Positions 44,137 through 54,450 of a stretch of 64,000 nucleotides of DNA are shown here, in pieces. Within the stretch, counting starts at the first letter, position 1, and the number at the start of each line of letters is the position of its first letter. The DNA is from Diplolepis rosae (lineage: Eukaryota; Arthropoda; Insecta; Hymenoptera; Diplolepididae): assembly GCA_030998225.1 (NCBI GenBank), contig JAPYXD010000484.1, forward strand, positions 2,976,001-3,040,000, in the 5' to 3' direction. The notes below the pieces were generated by a model. The model worked only from the letters and a program-made list of their open reading frames with translations. It ran no database searches and was not told the DNA's origin. Both the position numbers and the translations under genes were made by a program.

Positions 44137-44669
44137 AAAAATGTTTTCTCTTTTCGTTCATTTGAATGTTCAGAACTTCAGGTACATCCGAAAACCGCCG
44201 TTCCAGGGTACTCACAGTTTCAGACGGTGGGTTCAAGCGGCCATAGTGTACGCTTGAGCAGCATGTTTTTGTTATGTGGTGGCGTATCCATGAACTACAA
44301 AACTCTTAGATTAATACCACGTGTGACTCACTTTTGTAAAATTAAGGGTAACCACGCTAACTGCATGTATTGTCTGTACTTTATGCTAATGTCGCGTGGA
44401 AACGTCCACTCTTATAAAGTGAGCGCTCCTCATGCTATAGTTTTTAGATATTTCTCTCCGTGTACCTATTCGTACGCACTGCAGTCAGTCGTTTACGCTA
44501 ACTGCGATACCAAACTATTGCAATGACCCGCTTTAAAAAGATTATGAGCACATCGAATATTTGACATTACAATATAACCACCTGCTCTCACTCATATTTT
44601 ATATTTTATCTAATACAGATCTAACTGTCTGATTGAATATTTTGTAAATACGACATTACTATTATAATA
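44137..44669. other. Non-coding stretch
   Basis: A plus-strand open frame (44227-44526) has no recognisable domain. The string acgctaactgc occurs twice (about 44354 and 44498). Nothing else is recognised. Confidence 0.4.
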
Positions 44670-45627
44670 TTGGGTTGGCAACAAAGTCATTTCGCTTTTT
44701 TCCGCTAAATGACTTTAGTCGTTCGAAGTCGTTCTTCTCCATTGAAAACTTCAGACCGTATATGGTATTTGACAGCTGACGTTTCATAGATTATTCAGTA
44801 AAAAAAAGTTTTAAGTTTTTTTATTTATTTATTGTTTTGCATTGATTTGAAATAGAGATTACTACGTTAATAAGCTCGATATTTGGGTTCCTCACAAATT
44901 GAACGAAATTCAACTCACCAAACGAATTTCCAATTGCGATTCACTGCTGAAACGTAACGAAACCGATCCATTTCTAAAACGAATCATAACGGGCGATGAA
45001 GAATGGGCTGTTTACGATAACGACGTGCGAAAAAGATCATGGAGCAAAAGAGATGAGCCTGCACAATCGACATCAAAAGCCGATATTCATCAAAAGAAGG
45101 TTATGCTGAGTGTTTGGTGGGATTTCGAAGGTATTGTTTATTTTGAGCTGCTCTCAAGTAACGAAACTATCAATTCGAATGTCTACTGTCGCCAGCTAAT
45201 GAAATTGGACGAAGAAATCAAGAAAAAGCGGCCAGAACTGGCAACTCGTAAAAGTGTCATCTTCCATCACCACATAGATCTTTGGTCACTCGCAAAAAAT
45301 TACTGGAGTTAGGCTGGAAAGTGATGCCTCATCCACCGTATAGTCCTGACTTTGCACCATCCGATCATTATTTATTCCATTCACTTCAAAACCATTTGAA
45401 TGGAAAAACATTCGATGCAAATGAGGCTATCAAAAATAAGTTGATTTAGTTTTTTGCCTTCAAGAACCAAACTTTCTACAAAGGCGGAATTATGAAGCTG
45501 AATGAAAGATGGCAAAAGGTCATCGAACAAAATGGTCAATTCATAATTGATTAATGTTTGTTATTTGTATTATTAAACTTGCTTTGAAAATCATGAAAAA
45601 AACGAAATGACTTTGTTGCCAACCCAA
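44670..45627 (+). mobile_element. Defective mariner, copy 2 (both ends intact)
   Basis: TA at 44668-44669 and 45628-45629 flanks inverted ends ttgggttggcaacaaagtca and its complement at 45603-45627. It encloses a deleted transposase gene. It is 958 bp long, against about 1.3 kb for a typical full mariner. Both termini are well preserved, so it was probably mobile in trans after its gene was lost. Confidence 0.95.
44863..45554 (+). pseudogene. Mariner transposase pseudogene, copy 2
   Basis: The N-terminal deletion ends at 44862/44863, at the same right-hand base as in copy 1, but removes even the start codon region. Retained blocks are YVNKLDIWVPHKLNEIQLT, the first catalytic block TGDEEWAVYDN, RKRSWSKRDEPAQ, QKKVMLSVWWDFEG, NETINSNVYCRQLM. 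The 14-nt deletion in HQDNARPH lies at 45269/45270, followed by a frame change; then HPPYSPDFAPS with a third catalytic Asp region, an extra in-frame stop near 45449, and KGGIMKLNERWQKVIEQNGQF to the terminal stop. It could not make an active enzyme. Confidence 0.93.
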
Positions 45628-45639
45628 TATATAACTTTG

Positions 45640-45940
45640 AAAAAACAACATATTTTTTGTTGATAACTGTAAATGCATATAGGTAGTACATAATTATAAC
45701 TTTTCATTGTAAGTTTTTATATTTCTCCAGTAAAAAATAAATCTCTTTCAGAATTCAATTATAATTATTATCTCTAGCACATGAAATTTTGTTAATTGTA
45801 CATGGATTAATTATTACTTTAGAGCATTATTAAAGTTACTAATTTTTTCCAAATGATTTTAGAAAATTTTTTTGAACATTAGATGAGTGTAAAAAATTAG
45901 TAATTAGTTCATGGTATATCCGTAGCCAAATGAGGCGTAA
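45640..45940. other. Non-coding spacer
   Basis: AT-rich, nothing recognised. Confidence 0.4.
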
Positions 45941-45944
45941 ATAA

Positions 45945-46075
45945 ATTCTGTGAGAAAAGTTGTGTGGAACCTCCTTCGCTCAGATGATAGAGCATTCGAC
46001 CGGCAATCGAAAGGTCCTGGGCTCGATACCTAGTGATGTCAAAGCCTTCCTTTTTCCACAGAGAATATTTTTCAA
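45945..46075 (+). repeat. tRNA-like repeat unit, diverged plus-strand copy
   Basis: It contains ttcgctcagatgatagagca (A box and D arm), cgaccggcaatcga (anticodon arm), cctgggctcgatacctag (T arm and B box with an altered base), then gccttcctttttccacag as in the other copies. The acceptor strands pair poorly, so a functional tRNA is unlikely. Confidence 0.6.
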
Positions 46076-46379
46076 TTTATTAATGTTTTTAATAATCATT
46101 AGAAAATTAGTGTCATCTTTCACACAAGATAAGTTATTCACGAGGAATTTGCCGAATCTTTAAAAAATAACGAATTTGATTTCCCTCCGTGATGGATTTA
46201 CATCAAATTGACTAATATATTTGAACTCTAAGCACCAGAACTTAAGTTAGCTCTTAAATAAGAAACTTGAATAATTTTATGTGCCTCCAGTGCGTAAACT
46301 CGTTTTTTCGCTACAGTTAAGAGTAGCGCAATGTTGTGTATTGCGTTACAGAGGAATGAAATGTAAAAATTGAACTGCG

Positions 46380-46800
46380 CATGCACCTATAGCCATACAG
46401 CGGAGCACAATCTTCTTATTCTTCTTCTTCTTCGTACAGCGTTACCACCCTACTGACAAAGCCTTGTACATTTGAACTGCGCATGCTCTATTACAACACG
46501 CTACTACTACACAAAATCGATAAAATCAAAATGGCCGGGACTAGTCGCGAAATATCAAGTGTAATGACTAGCGCCGCAAACAAGTACAATACTAGATTAG
46601 ATTCGAGTGTAAGCATAAAAACTCGTATACGCACCGAAGTCACATAAAATGCTTGCAGGACTGATCGCGCCTCGGCTTTGTCTCGGCTTTGCCTCAGCTA
46701 CGTCTCGACTACGCATCACCTACACCTTGGCTTCGATCTCCTGCGAGCATTGTCGCTCGTCGCGAAATAACCCTCATTGTGCGCCTAGGCACGTAATATA
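46380..46800. repeat. GC-richer repeat with an 11-bp tandem array
   Basis: Two copies of gaactgcgcatgc (about 46373 and 46476) bracket a cttcttattcttcttcttct tract. At 46669-46734 six degenerate 11-bp units follow one another (gcctcggcttt, gtctcggcttt, gcctcagctac and so on), one unit per helical turn. The array is followed by cattgtcgctcgtcgcg. No open frame. Confidence 0.6.
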
Positions 46801-48184
46801 CTACGAGTATTATCTTTAAAAAATTTTAGCGCAATGTCAATTTTTTTGAGTTTTAGTAAAATAAACTTCCCTCAGAAGAATTTCAACTAAAACATCTCTA
46901 ATAATAAACCAATTTGACCGAAATCGATTTTGTGTACAGTGGGTACTGGGCCCTTTGTTTTTCGTTTGATATAAAATTTATAAAATACATATAATTTGTA
47001 TATTGAGACAAGAAATTAAGGATTTTTTTATAATATGAAATTTTTTTTCTGTTTCAGGTGAGTATCAGATTCAGTGAAAAAACCAAGATAATCCAGTAGT
47101 AGTGAGTTATTCAAAGTGAAAATTCCGTCAGGTTCTGGGAAGGAAGTCTGTAAAATCCTAAGTAGGATCAGAGGGTTGATAGTATAGGGGTTGCTTGATC
47201 GGAAGCCTAACCTAAAGTGGCTTCTTCCTTTCCTTTTGAGTCACCACTTTATTTTCCTTTCTAGCTCTGTACTCTGTCAGTAGATACACGATTAGGTTGA
47301 AAGCATCTTCTGACATGTTTTTTCAGCCCTTTTCTTTACTTCAGGAAATTCCATTCTTACTGAACCAAAAAATCAAGCTTGACTCATGTCAAAGAATATT
47401 TCTTCATTTTACTTACGTTATTCTTTGATAAAAAATTATTGAATTGGCATATTCAAAAATTTGAATTCTTGAATATTTTTGATGTACAAAAAGACGTTGT
47501 CAGTGTTGCCAACCCATACTATAAATATGCATTCGTACCATAAATTTTACCTCCGTACGATGTGCTATACCTTGTCTACTATGGATCCCAAATCTAACAT
47601 AATTTTCCAAATGACTCTATTCTTATATACTACATACGTACTTTGAAATATATATGTAAGATTTTGAAAATTGAAAAGCGTTTAATGCATATTTTTTATT
47701 ATCAATGATATGATTGAATGAAACTGATTATATGCGTATTTGATACTTTATATAGTTACTATTAAGGAATTTCTTAACAAATAATATATTTGCCTACAAA
47801 ATTAATATTGTCACGCAACTTTTCTAGTCCATTACATTTAGTTTCAAAAAATCTACCCTTAAATGGCTCAAAGAAAAAACATATATTTTCCAACGGTTTG
47901 CAATAAACATAATATGAATTAAATAAACGATCAATAATTTTCTATTCAAATGCTAAAAATTGTGTACATATTATAAACTTTGAAAATGGTAATTTTGATC
48001 AGTCTGAAGTAAAGGCGAGTATCGCGATTCTCGGCCAATAAACCTCGTCCATCTGATGCATACTTAACTGTGATATAAAGCTAATGGCACTTTTAAGTTT
48101 CATCTGAATTTAGACAACAGAGAATATCTCATCCTCTAACTTCCGCATGTGGTGAAGAAGAGAAAAAACATTTGAGACAACGGA
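46801..48184. other. Non-coding stretch
   Basis: No exon or bounded element is recognised. ttctgtttcag at about 47048-47058 looks like a splice acceptor, but the downstream text has early stops in all three frames and no recognisable product. Confidence 0.4.
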
Positions 48185-48372
48185 TGCAGTAAGGACATTT
48201 GCGCTCGAAAACTCTGGAAAACGCAGCATAAATTAAAACTCGAAATTTATTTGTCAAGATGTATCATAATAAATATATATTTTTTTTAAATTTCGAGTTT
48301 TAATTTTTGCTGTGACGTCACGCGTCTGGACAATACTTTCCAGCCTTTTCGAGCGCAAGTGCCCTTATTGCA
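48185..48372. mobile_element. 188-bp MITE with inverted TTGCGCTCGAAAA ends
   Basis: The left end (gcagtaaggacatttgcgct, 48186 onward) is mirrored at the right end (gcgcaagtgcccttattgc). Internally taaaactcgaaattta is mirrored by aaatttcgagtttta, so most of the element folds back. TGCA at both edges may be the target duplication, but this is ambiguous. Confidence 0.75.
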
Positions 48373-48499
48373 TAAGTCGGCTCATTTGTCGTCCGTACTA
48401 AGACAAGGTATGGAAGCTTCTTAAATGCATGTAATATTTCGGAAATTAACAAATTTGATTAATTTAAGATTTCTACATGTTTCTTTCCAAAATACATAA

Positions 48500-48790
48500 A
48501 AGTTTGTTTTCAAAATTTGGAAAATGTTAGAAAAAATAACAACGGACTATGATAGACTACTTTTGGTTCCGAAAATGAAAAGAATGTTCAATTTTGAAAC
48601 AAAATTTCGTGTGTTTTAGACACAAATATGAAAAAACTGGACCAACTTGTTCACATGGACTTGCAACATTTCCCAAACGTCACATGTCCTTAAGGCGTAC
48701 CATAGTTTTATGAAAAAATTCATGAAAATACCATTACTTTGCATAGACCATTCCATCTGTTTTCTCGAGTATTTGGCAACACTGGACGCT
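48500..48790 (-). repeat. Dispersed repeat, family shared with 1.96-2.39 kb
   Basis: It contains aaaactggaccaacttgttc and cacatggac as the inverse of about 1995-2030, and tcaaaatttggaaaatgtta...gactac corresponding to about 2305-2355. It is diverged and non-coding. Confidence 0.5.
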
Positions 48791-49746
48791 ATCAACCTTT
48801 TAGTGTAAATAAATACGTTGAGCCTAGAGAAGAGTAAGGCACAACGGGATACAATTTCTTCCGCATGCCTTTAAAGTAAGAAAAAGTTGATATCTATAAA
48901 AACCCTTCAGTATTTGAACTTAAAGCCATGGATCAACCAGATTGTTAACTGTAATTCGTTGGTCCCGAGCGACTTTAACTTAACTCGCAAACAAGTGAAC
49001 AAACTGTCCTAACTGAAAATCTCCGTTCCATTTTGACTCAACTGAAAATATCAGTTCTATTTTGACTTAACTGAAATCGGTTGTGACATTTTGTTGTAAC
49101 TCTTATTTGACAGTTTTAGAGAACAAGTTGTATCAAGATTGCGAGTCATTTAAAAAATATTACTCTCATAAATTTTACTTATTTTAATATAATTATAAAA
49201 AAGCGATACATCACAGATTGTGAAAAAACAAAAATGACTTTAATACACAGAAGTGAAGAGTTAAAAATCAAATATTAAAAATTGATTGCCAATCCGTCAT
49301 TTACATTTAAAACAAAAATTCGTGAAAATTGAATGTTTTTATATTATATTATATATTATATTTTTTCTTGTTGTAATCATTACTAAAGATAAATAGATTA
49401 TCATGTCAAACTAGAATATTGACGTGTATTTGAGTGCAGAAAAAAAATCAAAAACAAATACCTAAAAGTTATTATACTTGTGATGCAACATTACAATGAA
49501 ACATTTTTTAAACTTATAATTTATGTAAATTTCAGATAAGTTTTTGTTGACAGTACGAATTTATACGTTCGTTTGGAAATATTTGGATTAAAATCACTTT
49601 CTTCGATTACCTCTATTTCGAAGCTTCAAAAAAATTATGCTTGTTATAACGATGCATGCGATAGAATTGTCGCGTGTAATTGATAAGGCAATTTATTGCT
49701 TAAATATATATGTTTTTTTATTTATATATCTTCATTTTTCATTTAT

Positions 49747-49747
<1 letters not shown>

Positions 49748-49842
<95 letters not shown>
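49748..49842. repeat. (TA)n microsatellite
   Basis: Almost uninterrupted alternating AT/TA dinucleotides over about 95 bp with one G interruption near 49785. It lies directly next to the mariner-like terminus at about 49846. Confidence 0.95.
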
Positions 49843-49844
<2 letters not shown>

Positions 49845-49845
<1 letters not shown>

Positions 49846-50030
49846 TAGGTGCGCAACTAAGTTCCCGGTGTTTTCTTTTTATGAAAATGCAACTTTATTG
49901 TGAAAAAATGGTTACAAATGAATCATTCAAAGTATTGCTGACGACCGTCCGCGTGAAGGAAGGCCAAAAACCTTCCCACAGGAAGGAATGCTGTTGCTTC
50001 GAATAGATAATGTTACGGCGAGTCATATAA
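49845..50030 (+). mobile_element. Mariner remnant with an N-terminal coding scrap
   Basis: The terminus ttaggtgcgcaactaagttc is of mariner type. About 49939-49975 reads ADDRPREGRPKT, matching the linker after the mariner helix-turn-helix (usually DDPREGRPK). Most of the gene is missing, and no right terminus was found. It abuts the TA microsatellite. Confidence 0.7.
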
Positions 50031-50213
50031 ATTGAGATTTGACTATATTTTTCAATGGATAATTCGATTGTTTTGATATTTCTGAAATCGCCGATAATCA
50101 TTATATATCTCTTAAAGGATTTATTTAATTTCTTAAAATGATGTGAAATTATTTGAAATCTCAACATTGAGGTTAGGTTATTTGTAAGCAGATCGTAATG
50201 CACCAAAAAGTAC

Positions 50214-50216
50214 TTC

Positions 50217-50250
<34 letters not shown>
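50214..50250. repeat. (TA)n microsatellite
   Basis: A short run of alternating TA between ttctaca and tagaaaata. Confidence 0.9.
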
Positions 50251-50251
<1 letters not shown>

Positions 50252-50282
50252 AATACCATTTCAATAGGCACTTTCATGTAAA

Positions 50283-51640
50283 TTATTATTATTATTTATA
50301 GCTATGGCTGGGACCCGGAAGGGCCCCTGATGCATTGGAGTATGGCGGCAATCTCGGTCCGCAAATCAGTTGTCTCCATCACCTGGGAGATGTGCGTGAC
50401 CCACCTTCCAATCTTCCATGGTTGGAGATGGCGGACCATCCATCCATCCTTCCATGGCAGGCTCCTCCTGCTCTCGAACGCATACCTTAAAGGTAATCTG
50501 GCTGAGATGGTACAAGGACCTATTGTTGAGGCCAGCTACGGCTCTTGCCTGAGACTCAGGGACCTAAACGATTAGGAGGTGTTTTAATCCTACCATCGCG
50601 TCAGCCTCCTGAGGTCTCTCATGCCTGACAATGCGCCAGGATGTTGTTTTCAGCGAGGGGTTGAACCCCTCCAGACGCCGCTGGACGACAGCCGGGTCCT
50701 CTGGTTTCCCCGGGATCCAGGCCGTCGAACTTTAGCACCTTTTGGAGTATCTGGACGCCGCTTACTTTCAGGTTAAGGCCTTCCCAAGGCCTGAGCTTGG
50801 TCTCGAATCTTGTCCGATTTCTGGCCGGTTCTTTATCCAGGGCGTGCAACGTGGCCTCCCTGAAGAGTTCGAACTGCTCCGACGATAGGGCTGACTCTGA
50901 GTAATCGGCGTCCGCCACTATTACCGTCAGAAGGTTGGTCTTCTGAGCAGCCGAAAGCCTGACACCTGACAGCTCTGTATTTGCTTGCAGGCGCACTGGC
51001 TTGGGCTTCTTCTGACTCATCATCCCTTACGGGGGGGGGGGGGCTCAGAGCCTTTGCGTCTCTTGGGGGCCACTCCTCTCGCCACAAGAGACTGAAGAGC
51101 TGTGGCGCCACTAGCCGCTTCATTTGCACGAAGGACCTGTCGCCGCAGCTTCCTCTTCTGAGACCCGGTGAGCCTCTTCCTATCAGAGGATACCCCAGCA
51201 ATTGCTTGCTGGTTTGCATCCTCTTCCATCGCAACTTGCCGAGGGACCACATTAGTACCCGACCCAGAAGAGCCAGGACCAACAGCCACCGTCGGTGTTT
51301 GCGATTCTGTTGGGGCGGTTTGCAGGGGTGGATTCGTTCTGGACCTTTGCAAGACCAGATCTGCCCACCTCAGCTTCCGCCTCTCCCACCTTGCTGATGT
51401 CTTTTTGTTTTTTATTTTCTGGATTCAATTTTAATCCCATAAGAAGCTAGGGAAACATTTGGTCCGATCCTGCAGACCCCCGCTTGCAGGGTTAAGGCAA
51501 AGTACTCGGGAAGGTCACCCGGTGTTCCTGGGGCACCCTGTCTTACCCCCGGGTGTCAAGAGAGCCAATAGGCACGGTTGCGCACATCCTGGCTTTGGGA
51601 GAGCCGTTTCTTAGTCGCAACGCGAGCCAAAAAAGGGCAA
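50283..51640 (-). mobile_element. Internally deleted non-LTR retrotransposon (ORF1 present, ORF2 absent)
   Basis: Reading the minus strand from about 51640 there is a GC-rich leader (aagaaacggctctcccaaag), ORF1-like coding sequence (51352-50619), a GC-rich 3' region (cagccggaga-free text ending gggtcccagccatagct) and a (TAA)n tail at 50299-50283. The tail and lack of LTRs indicate a non-LTR element. No reverse transcriptase or endonuclease sequence is present between ORF1 and the 3' region, so this is a short internally deleted derivative. At the 5' side it interrupts repeat text (ttgcaatcgctatgttt) that also occurs at 2262. The clade is not assigned. Confidence 0.75.
50619..51352 (-). pseudogene. 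Non-LTR retrotransposon ORF1, broken at a poly-C run
   Basis: Two minus-strand frames make up the region. The first (51352-51020) contains DRKRLTGSQKRKLRRQ and GVAPKRRKGSEPPPP, a basic segment typical of insect ORF1 proteins that precede a DUF4780-like domain. It ends just past a run of 12 C (51030-51041 on the + strand as G). The second frame (51023-50619) contains SALSSEQFELFREATLHAL and RNRTRFETKLRPWEG, resembling the start of that domain, and then runs into the 3' region. The frame change at the homopolymer could be a real lesion or a sequencing-length error. A stop codon lies directly before MMSQ in the second frame, so a simple length correction would not by itself restore one open frame. 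Confidence 0.65.
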
Positions 51641-51644
51641 TCGT

Positions 51645-52310
51645 TGCAATCGCTATGTTTCATCCCTTGTAATGCAATATACTATTATATGTTCGAAATG
51701 AAAATTTGATCCTTTAGGAGATTATAAATAAAAATCATGAAGCTTGAAAAATGTTTAGGGATATATTGTACATTTTCTCACAGTGTGTGGGCAAATCTTA
51801 TCTATACTTCTATCGTTGCATGAATAAAATTATAATAGTACGACTGCAAAATACGCATTTTGGTGTGTCACACATTTAGTTTAGCTATATTACTAATATC
51901 GTGTAGTCACGACAGGTATTTTACTGAACTAAAATTGTGTATAGTCCTCCCAACTATACTGTTTTTTCCGTGTAAAGATTAGCTTCTACCTTCATCAATT
52001 TTCAGTTTTTTTTTCCATGGTTCTACTTTTTTCACGGTTTGTCTACTGCGCTGCAATTTGCCACTACTTGTGTCTCAACATGGCCACGAAACATCGACGT
52101 TTTCGCGGAGGAGTAATATAAGCATATTTTTATTTGCAAGTTATAGAAAAGGCAAAATATACCTGAGTGAGTACCACAGGATTAGTTTCTGATTTTATTA
52201 ATTTATTGACTAAAGTCAATTTATAATATTTATTTATTTTAAAAACAAAATGTACGTATGCATCATAAACTTTTTATTGTTGTCTGGATTATTTCTATTC
52301 TTTTTCAATG
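51645..52310. other. Non-coding, repeat-derived at its left edge
   Basis: About 51648-51690 matches 2255-2305. Element-like termini (ttttttccgtgtaaag near 51965) occur. The remainder is AT-rich and unrecognised. Confidence 0.4.
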
Positions 52311-52313
52311 CCT

Positions 52314-52880
52314 TCCCTAACGGACCCAGTCCAGTGAACGGTCAGCGAATTCGCAGACCTCGTAGTAATATGAATAAGGAGAGCATAAAAAATATTTACG
52401 TTGTTGCCATTATGATTCTGCGGTATATTTTGTGTTCAAATGTATCTAAGTTAATACAATAATTTTATTCTTTAGCATTAAAAACTTTAAAAAAACATAA
52501 TACCCTTCACTGAAGGCAGTGCAGTGGTTCATCAATTTTTATGTCACCACCGTCAGGATTGACTATTTGTTAGAGTGAGATGAAAGTAGTTGTGCCTCAC
52601 TCCAACCAACGGTCAACTCTGACGGGGAAAAATTCCGCAAATGGTAAACCACTGCACTGCCTTCAATGAAAGGTATTATGTTTTTTTCGTTTTTAAAGTT
52701 AAAAAATAAAATTATTGTATTAATTACAATACCTTCAAATTCAAAATGTTACGCAGAATCTTAATTAAAACAATTTAAATGTCTTTTGTGCTCTTTTTAT
52801 TCATATTATTACGAGGTCAGCGAATGGTCATCGAACGGTTAGTGAACGGTCAGCGAATCACTGGACTAGGTCCACCAGGG
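52314..52880. mobile_element. Nested inverted-repeat element with CCCT-A/G termini
   Basis: Outer inverted repeats: left ccctaacggacccagtccag (52314 onward) and right ctggactaggtccaccaggg (to 52880), continuing inward with gaacggtcagcgaat and cctcgtagtaatatgaata mirrored at 52808-52850. An inner inverted repeat, aataccctt...gaaggcagtgcagtggtt (about 52500-52535) is mirrored at about 52656-52690. The gaacggtcagcgaat motif recurs within the right arm. No target duplication could be read. The short open frame at 52250-52462 is not considered a gene. Confidence 0.75.
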
Positions 52881-54110
52881 TTTTTACATAAAAGTAAAAT
52901 ATTATCCCGCGTATTATCATGTTTCGTTCAATATTTTTAACTATTATATTTTTTTTAGAAACTATGATTATCTCAAGCTAAGTTGCCTGTTGTTCCTGAC
53001 TCTCTTCTGATATGAAAAATAAAGAAATACTCCTGTAGAAATGCATCAATCAAATCCTTTGTTTGGAATTCAATATGCATGGATAATGAAATTGGGTGGT
53101 TCATTGCCAATGAGGTAAATGTTTGATTATTAAAGAAGAGAAGTTCGCTTATTACGCTTGAATGCGCTACCAGTCACGTTAAGGCGTATTCATATCCGCA
53201 ATAGTTTGCAACGTTAAACGATCAGTGGATAAGAACTTTCAACTTATTGTTCTGACTGCACTGTTATAAGCGATAACTCTCCCTTTGCTTTACTGCAACT
53301 GCAAAGATTAAATGTAGACTCTCCAACAGCTTCCTCTGCCATCAAGAGATAAGGGAAAGTATGTCAGAGATCATTTAGTTTTCTCGTCCCTCCATTAACT
53401 TCACCACAACATTTACAATTTAAATATCATTTGGCATTAGTCTTTAGTGAAAATATTAATTTTTCGCTAATTTTAGAGTTAATTCTCCTATTAATTTAAG
53501 AATTATTTCTAAAATTAGGAAGAGAATAAATATTTTCATTTAGGACTAATGCCAAATGAAATTCCAATTCTAAGTTTGGTGAAGTTAATGGAGGGACGAG
53601 AAAATTAAATGATCTCTGACATACTTTCCGTTATCTCTTTATGGCAGAGGAAACTATTGGAGAGTCTACATTTAATCTTTGCAGTTACAGTAAAGCAAAA
53701 GGAGATTTATCGGTTATAACAGTGCAATCAGAACAATAAGATGAAAGTTCTTATCCACTGATCGTTCAACGCTGCAAACTATTGCAGATATGAATACGCC
53801 TTAACGTGACATTCAAGCGTATACCTGAACTTCTCTTCTTTTATAATAAAACATTTACACGGGAAAAAATTTGACTAGGCGACTGAGCGAATCATGAATT
53901 TAATGAACTTAAAGAATCTATATAACTAGATTATGTGAAACTTTTAATTACATTGTATAAACTGTTAGACTAAAACAGGATTTGTAACGAAATTTCTAAA
54001 TAAGAAAAATGACCTTTTTCGCTAAATTGAGTGTGGTTTTTACACCTTAAAATTTTAATTTCTATACATTTTATTGAAGAAAGCAATTCTGAAGATATCT
54101 TATAATATTT

Positions 54111-54450
54111 AAAGAATTTGAAAATCTTTCTGTGGAAAAAATGACGCTTTCGACTGCGCTGGGATTCGAGCCCAGGTCTTTCGATTGCCAGTCGACTGCT
54201 CTAACCACTGAGCTACACAGGCGTCCGACATCTCTTTCTCCACAGGAAGATCTCCTTATATCGCCTAGTGGCTCAGCCTTGCGGCTGTAAATGATTTCAA
54301 ATTAATTAGTTGAGTTTGAAATTTTTGTCACTGCCTACATTATCGGAGGCTGTCGACAACGTATCCTATCTGATACGCGACTAGTGATCCTCCGATAATG
54401 TAGGCAGTGACAAAAATTTCAAACTCAACTAATTAATTTGATATCTTATA
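54111..54450 (-). repeat. tRNA-like repeat unit with a 52-bp perfect inverted repeat
   Basis: The minus-strand tRNA-like module (54153-54223) is followed by gacatctctttctccacagg, a cctagtggctcagccttgcg segment, and then a perfect 52-bp inverted repeat: 54297-54348 against 54390-54441 (inner text ctgcctacattatcggag). The 41-bp spacer holds gatacgcgactagtg. The inverted repeat arm is the same module found once per unit in the 22.2- and 28.5-kb copies, so here it was duplicated head to head. Confidence 0.82.
54153..54223 (-). ncRNA. tRNA-like module, best cloverleaf in the window
   Basis: On the minus strand: acceptor gcctgtg pairs with cgcagtc at six of seven positions (one a G-U), D arm tagctcagtggttagagc matches the A-box consensus, anticodon stem tcga/tcga encloses a ctggcaa loop (would-be anticodon GGC, alanine by position), and the T arm is ctggg, ctcgaat, cccag with a near-consensus B box. 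No CCA is encoded, as usual. Occurrence in at least six diverged copies with constant flanking modules argues for a tRNA-derived repeat (SINE-like) and not a host tRNA gene. Confidence 0.65.

Noticed and set aside
47040..47170. Possible host exon after an acceptor-like ttctgtttcag
   Set aside because: All three frames have early stops and no recognisable product.
49637..49903. 88-codon open frame with a long Tyr-Ile repeat
   Set aside because: It is the translation of the (TA)n microsatellite.
50833..51434. Additional open frames over the non-LTR element on both strands
   Set aside because: They are shadows of the two ORF1 frames in GC-rich sequence.
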